64,000 bases of DNA, taken from Acidobacteriaceae bacterium (GTDB taxonomy: Bacteria > Acidobacteriota > Terriglobia > Terriglobales > Acidobacteriaceae). Below, piece by piece: positions 60,515 through 64,000 of this stretch (position 1 is its first letter; each line of letters starts with the position of its first letter). Where the stretch lies: the NCBI GenBank assembly GCA_003138515.1, contig PLGG01000032.1, positions 1 to 64,000 of the forward strand, read 5' to 3'. The position numbers and the translations under genes are program-made. Below the pieces are notes generated by a model, which worked only from the letters and a program-made list of their open reading frames with translations, searched no databases and was not told the DNA's origin.

Positions 60515-62215
60515 ATGAGCGAAACACCGGCGCCGAAAGAAACCAAAGCTCAGAAGTCAGAGCGTCTAAAGCGTGAAAAGAATCCATGGGCAGTTTTCGA
60601 CGAGGTCCGTGCGTTTGCGCGCGCGGGCCGCGACAGTGTGCTGCCCGAGTGGGCCTCCTTCTATTTCAAATGGTGGGGCGTGTATACGCAGGGCGATGGC
60701 GTCGGCGCGACCGGGGGCAAGGGCGGAGAAGGCCTGGCCACCGAATGGTTCATGATGCGGATCGGCATTCCTAACGGGATTGTTTCCGCGAGCCAACTGC
60801 GAGCCATCGGCGAAATTACGCGGAAACAGGCGCGCGACCTGGCCGACATTACGGTTCGCCAGAACATCCAGCTTCACTGGTTGACTATCGAGTCGCTGCC
60901 CGAGGTGGTGGACGCGCTGGACGCCATCGGCCTCTCGCCAAAAGGCGCTTGCGGCGACGTGGTGCGCAACGTGACGGGCTGTCCGCTGGCCGGCATCGCA
61001 GCCGACGAGCTGATCGACGCTTCGCCCATCGCGCGCGGAATCGCGCACGAGTTGTCGGCTAACAACGAATTCTTCAACCTGCCGCGCAAGTTCAAGATTT
61101 GCGCAACCGGCTGCCCGTCTTGGTGCACATATCCGGAGATCAACGACATCGGCCTCACGCCGGCGGTGCGCGACGGCGAAGTTGGCTACTCGCTGCGCGT
61201 GGGGGGAGGGCTTTCGAACGAGCCGCACCTGGCTGTGAAGCTCGATGCATTTGTTCGGCCGGATCAGGCGATCCGCGTGGCGCGCGGCGTGGCGGAGATC
61301 TTTCGCGAGCAGCAGGGATTGCGCGAAAGTCGGGACAGGGCTCGACTCAAGTATTTGTTCATGCGCGAAGGCTGGACGGCGGAGCGCTTTCTTGACGAAC
61401 TGAACGCGAAGATCGGATTCAAGCTCGACCCGGCAGCGCAAGAGCAGGTTCCCGACGATGTTCTTCGCGACCACGTGGGCATTCATCCGCAGCGGCAGCC
61501 GGGTTTGGCGTATGTGGGAGCATCCGTGTTGCGCGGCCGTTTGACCGGCGATCAGCTCGTGGCGACGGCGGAATTGGCGGAGCGGTTTGGAAGCGGCGCT
61601 CTGCGCCTCACGGTCTCGCAGAACCTGGTGATCATCGATGTGCCCCAGGCGAAGACCGGCGAACTGGCGCGGGAGCTTGGGCAGATCGGGCTGCATGTGG
61701 AAGGCTCGATGTTCTGGCGCGGCGCTGTTGCCTGCACGGGAACGGAGTTCTGCAAGCTGGCGATTTCCGAGACCAAGGGCTTTACGCGATGGCTCGTCGA
61801 CGAGATGGAAGAGCGGCTGCCGCAGTTCGACCAGCAACTGAAGCTGCACGTGACCGGCTGCCCGAATAGTTGCGGCCAGCATTGGATTGCGGACATCGGC
61901 CTTGAAGGCAAGAAGATCAAGCACGAAGGCAAGCTGACGGACGCTTTTTACTTCTGCCTGGGCGGAGGAGTGGGCCAGCACGCCGGGATTTCGCGGCCGG
62001 TAGGTTATCGCTGCCCTGCGCCGCTAGTGCCTGAGGCGATCGAGCGGCTGTTGCGCCAGTATCTGGCGGGGCGCACGACGGAAGAAAATCTGCGCGCATG
62101 GTTTGCGCGTCACTCGAACGACGAATTACGCGCGCATCTGGCCGGGGAAGTTTTAGAGGCTGTGGAACGTGATCTTCCGGCGGGGCCTGTGCCGCATGCC
62201 GTGGCGGAGGGATGA
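60515..62215 (+). CDS. siroheme-dependent sulfite/nitrite reductase (ferredoxin type)
   Basis: A 566-residue assimilatory reductase with siroheme and a [4Fe-4S] cluster. The cluster/siroheme Cys are C407 and C413 (ACTGTEFC) and C449 and C453 (TGCPNSC). N-terminal half repeats (VRQNIQLHWLTIESLPEVVD, RNVTGCPLAGIAADELIDAS) fit the two-fold SiR/NiR fold. Whether sulfite or nitrite is the main substrate cannot be decided from motifs; the poly-Cys leader and adjacent siroheme synthase favour sulfite. The start at 60515 follows AGAGAAGCGAGAAG. Confidence 0.93.
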   Translation: MSETPAPKETKAQKSERLKREKNPWAVFDEVRAFARAGRDSVLPEWASFYFKWWGVYTQGDGVGATGGKGGEGLATEWFMMRIGIPNGIVSASQLRAIGEITRKQARDLADITVRQNIQLHWLTIESLPEVVDALDAIGLSPKGACGDVVRNVTGCPLAGIAADELIDASPIARGIAHELSANNEFFNLPRKFKICATGCPSWCTYPEINDIGLTPAVRDGEVGYSLRVGGGLSNEPHLAVKLDAFVRPDQAIRVARGVAEIFREQQGLRESRDRARLKYLFMREGWTAERFLDELNAKIGFKLDPAAQEQVPDDVLRDHVGIHPQRQPGLAYVGASVLRGRLTGDQLVATAELAERFGSGALRLTVSQNLVIIDVPQAKTGELARELGQIGLHVEGSMFWRGAVACTGTEFCKLAISETKGFTRWLVDEMEERLPQFDQQLKLHVTGCPNSCGQHWIADIGLEGKKIKHEGKLTDAFYFCLGGGVGQHAGISRPVGYRCPAPLVPEAIERLLRQYLAGRTTEENLRAWFARHSNDELRAHLAGEVLEAVERDLPAGPVPHAVAEG

Positions 62216-62309
62216 AAGCAGGGAACGAGCCACCCCATGGGGTAGAAATCACCCGCTGGTGACCCCGGCAGGGAAGAAGGCAACGAGGGATCAAGAAAAC
62301 AGGGGTCGA

Positions 62310-62351
62310 GAACTGAGAACTACGAACTGAGAACTACGAACTGAGAACTAC
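62310..62351. repeat. six 7-bp repeats (three 14-bp units) abutting the siroheme synthase ATG
   Basis: GAACTGAGAACTAC occurs three times in exact tandem, each splitting into GAACTGA + GAACTAC. The array ends 3 nt before the start codon and leaves no ribosome site. Confidence 0.9.
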
Positions 62352-62354
62352 ACG

Positions 62355-63746
62355 ATGAGTTTGTTGCCAATATTTCTGAAGCTTGAAGGGCGGCAGGGCC
62401 TGCTGGTTGGAGCGGGGACTGTGGCGCTCGAAAAGATCGGTTCGCTGCTCAAGACGGGCCTGCGGCTGCGAGTGGTTGCGCCCGAAGCGCGGGCGGAAGT
62501 GCGGGAACTTGCCGCCGAAGGGAAGCTCGAGTGGGTGCAGCGGGAGTTCGAGGCTGGGGACCTGGACGGCAACTTCATCGTGATTGCCGCGACCGACGTG
62601 CCGGAGGTAAATGCGGCGGTCTATCGCGAGGCCGTCGCGCGCGGGATTCCGTGCAACAGTGTCGACGATATTCCCAACTGCGACTTTTTCTTTGGCTCGG
62701 TAGTGAGCCGCGGCGATTTGCAGATTGCGATTTCGACGGCAGGCGAGAGTCCGGCTTTGGCGCAGCGGCTGCGGCGAGAGATTGACGAGCAACTGCCGCG
62801 GGATTTGGGGCCATGGCTTGCAAAGCTCGGTGAATTGAGGCGCGAAGTTCTGGCAACGCAGCCGCGCAGCGAAGAACGAAGGCTGCTGCTGCACGAGCTG
62901 GCGCAAAGGCAGGTCTGCGATTCGGCTTTGTGCGCGACGAAACAGTTGGCGCGAACGGGCAGGGAAGCGGCGCGCGCGGTTGCAGGCAGCGTTTACCTGG
63001 TTGGAGCCGGTCCTGGCGATCCGGAATTGCTGACGCTGAAGGCGGTGCGGGTGATCGAGAGCGCGGATGTGATTCTGCACGACGATCTGGTGCCGCAGTC
63101 GATTCTCGATTTGGCCAGGTCCGGAGATGAATCCGGCGCTGAAGTCGTGAATGTGGGCAAGCGATGCGGCGCAAAGAACATCACGCAAGAAGAGATCAAC
63201 ACACTGATGATCGACCACGCGCGGGCGCAGCGCAGCGTCGTGCGGCTGAAGAGCGGAGATCCGCTGCTGTTCGGCCGAGCTGCCGAGGAGCTGGCTGCTC
63301 TGGCCGAGGCCGGCGTGCCGTTCGAAATTGTGCCTGGCGTGTCGGCTGCGTTTGCGGCGGCGGCTGCAATTGGCCGGTCGCTGACCGATCGCGATTGGGC
63401 CTCGCACGTGATTCTCACTACCGGGCATCATGCGCAATCGCACAACCGCGAGGCGCTGCCTGCTGTTGAGGCGGGCACGCGCGTGGTCTACATGCCGGGC
63501 CGCGACCTGGGATTGCTTGCATCCGAATGGCTGGATGAAGGCCTGCCAGCCGATCTGCCGTGCGCTGTGGTTTCGCGAGCGGCGCAGCCGGACCAGCGGG
63601 TGATGCATACAACACTTGGGGGGTTAGGCGCGTTGGGCGAAGTCGAACCCGCTGCCGCGCCAAGTTTGTTGATCGCCGGATGGGCAGTGCGGGAACGCAC
63701 GACGGCCCGGGAAATGCTCGAGGACGCCGGCGCCCTGGCCGACTGA
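62355..63746 (+). CDS. cysG: bifunctional siroheme synthase (precorrin-2 dehydrogenase/ferrochelatase + SAM uroporphyrinogen-III methyltransferase)
   Basis: A 463-residue CysG-like fusion. N-terminal NAD-dependent dehydrogenase/chelatase part (LLVGAGTVALEKIGSLLKTG, VNAAVYREAVARGIPCNSVD, GDLQIAISTAGESPALAQRL) and C-terminal SUMT from about residue 213 (VYLVGAGPGDPELLTLKAVR, VRLKSGDPLLFGRAAEEL, PGVSAAFAAAAAIGRSLT, VYMPGRDLG). Together these give siroheme from uroporphyrinogen III, the cofactor of the reductase encoded just upstream. The ATG is at 62355, directly after a heptad array. Confidence 0.95.
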   Translation: MSLLPIFLKLEGRQGLLVGAGTVALEKIGSLLKTGLRLRVVAPEARAEVRELAAEGKLEWVQREFEAGDLDGNFIVIAATDVPEVNAAVYREAVARGIPCNSVDDIPNCDFFFGSVVSRGDLQIAISTAGESPALAQRLRREIDEQLPRDLGPWLAKLGELRREVLATQPRSEERRLLLHELAQRQVCDSALCATKQLARTGREAARAVAGSVYLVGAGPGDPELLTLKAVRVIESADVILHDDLVPQSILDLARSGDESGAEVVNVGKRCGAKNITQEEINTLMIDHARAQRSVVRLKSGDPLLFGRAAEELAALAEAGVPFEIVPGVSAAFAAAAAIGRSLTDRDWASHVILTTGHHAQSHNREALPAVEAGTRVVYMPGRDLGLLASEWLDEGLPADLPCAVVSRAAQPDQRVMHTTLGGLGALGEVEPAAAPSLLIAGWAVRERTTAREMLEDAGALAD

Positions 63747-63830
63747 TTCCGATTTCTATTTCACGATTGCTTGAAGCTCGACGTGCTGGCCGCGCCCGCT
63801 CGCGTGGTTCGTATGCAATGGCGAAGCTGT

Positions 63831-63836
63831 TACCCT
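63831..63836 (+). promoter_or_regulatory. -10 box TACCCT, probable leaderless purQ promoter
   Basis: TACCCT, 6 nt (GAATTC), then ATG 63843. Confidence 0.5.
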
Positions 63837-63842
63837 GAATTC

Positions 63843-64000
63843 ATGAAATTCGGCGTAGTGGTTTTTCCAGGGTCGAATTGCGATCACGATGCCTACAACG
63901 TGATTGCCGAAGTGGCGCGGCAGCCGGTGGTTTTCCTGTGGCATGACAGCGAGGATTTGCAAGGTGTGGATGCGGTGCTGGTTCCCGGTGGATTTGCGTA
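63843..64000 (+). CDS. purQ: phosphoribosylformylglycinamidine synthase subunit PurQ, N-terminal fragment
   Basis: The frame runs off the window after about 52 codons. It begins [20 protein letters not shown] and continues [20 protein letters not shown], the start of the glutaminase subunit of FGAM synthase, which supplies ammonia for purine synthesis; the nucleophile Cys lies further downstream outside the window. The ATG is set by the family N terminus and by the TACCCT box 6 nt upstream; no Shine-Dalgarno. Confidence 0.93.
   Translation, partial: MKFGVVVFPGSNCDHDAYNVIAEVARQPVVFLWHDSEDLQGVDAVLVPGGFA

Noticed and set aside
60566-61981. 471-residue antisense frame opposite the sulfite/nitrite reductase
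   Set aside because: Shadow frame without any recognisable motif; the sense gene is certain.

Overview
The window looks like a chromosomal segment of a GC-rich Acidobacteriota member (Terriglobia/Acidobacteriaceae-like). This is inferred from gene content: a TonB-dependent receptor with an N-terminal carboxypeptidase-regulatory-like domain, a small Cys/His-rich secreted protein next to it, an orphan LytS-type kinase, WXXGXW-repeat and VirB10/TrbI-like secreted proteins, and the style of the housekeeping proteins. No phage, CRISPR array, rRNA or tRNA was seen.

Layout. 1-3 kb: broken-off end of an IS3-family element (orfA plus the start of orfB), then an AbiEi/AbiEii toxin-antitoxin operon preceded by perfect palindromes. 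3-25 kb: housekeeping genes (ribA, gpmA, eno, murA, mrp, a thioesterase, a GT2 glycosyltransferase, a quinone oxidoreductase, a class III sirtuin, hom) mixed with a LytS kinase, an MBL hydrolase, a brnT/brnA module, a TonB receptor and a LacI regulator. 25-30 kb: pstC-pstA-pstB-phoU without pstS, then pyrF. 30-44 kb: TPR protein, four-helix-bundle protein, PspC/zinc ribbon protein, alpha/beta hydrolase, cupin, BI-1, PfkB kinase, lysA, HtrA, M20 peptidase, truA. 44-56 kb: TolC-like exporter, aroA, ankyrin protein, GAF-GAF-SpoIIE phosphatase, deoC, hpt, M50 peptidase, lgt, orphan FitA-like antitoxin. 56-60.3 kb: compact [NiFe] uptake hydrogenase operon (small subunit, large subunit, cytochrome b, maturation protease). 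60.3-64 kb: siroheme sulfite/nitrite reductase with siroheme synthase, then the start of purQ.

Three window-wide patterns go beyond gene content. (1) About ten genes have a TAnnnT hexamer exactly 6 nt before the start codon and no Shine-Dalgarno, which is the signature of leaderless transcripts; all three toxin-antitoxin-type operons are in this set. (2) At least a dozen intergenic gaps hold decaying tandem repeats with a 7-bp period, each locus with its own sequence, often abutting a start or stop codon; longer-unit arrays (8, 13, 14, 15, 16, 17 bp) also occur. (3) The sulfite reductase gene is preceded by a probably leaderless 17-codon ORF carrying Cys-Cys-Arg-Ser-Cys, followed by a terminator-like hairpin. 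This is a candidate cysteine-sensing attenuator and the most system-like undescribed element in the window.

How the genes work together: PstCAB/PhoU handle phosphate uptake. The hydrogenase would feed electrons from H2 to quinone through its cytochrome b, and its small subunit has the extra cysteines of O2-tolerant enzymes. Siroheme synthase makes the cofactor of the adjacent reductase, whose expression the poly-Cys leader may tie to cysteine supply.
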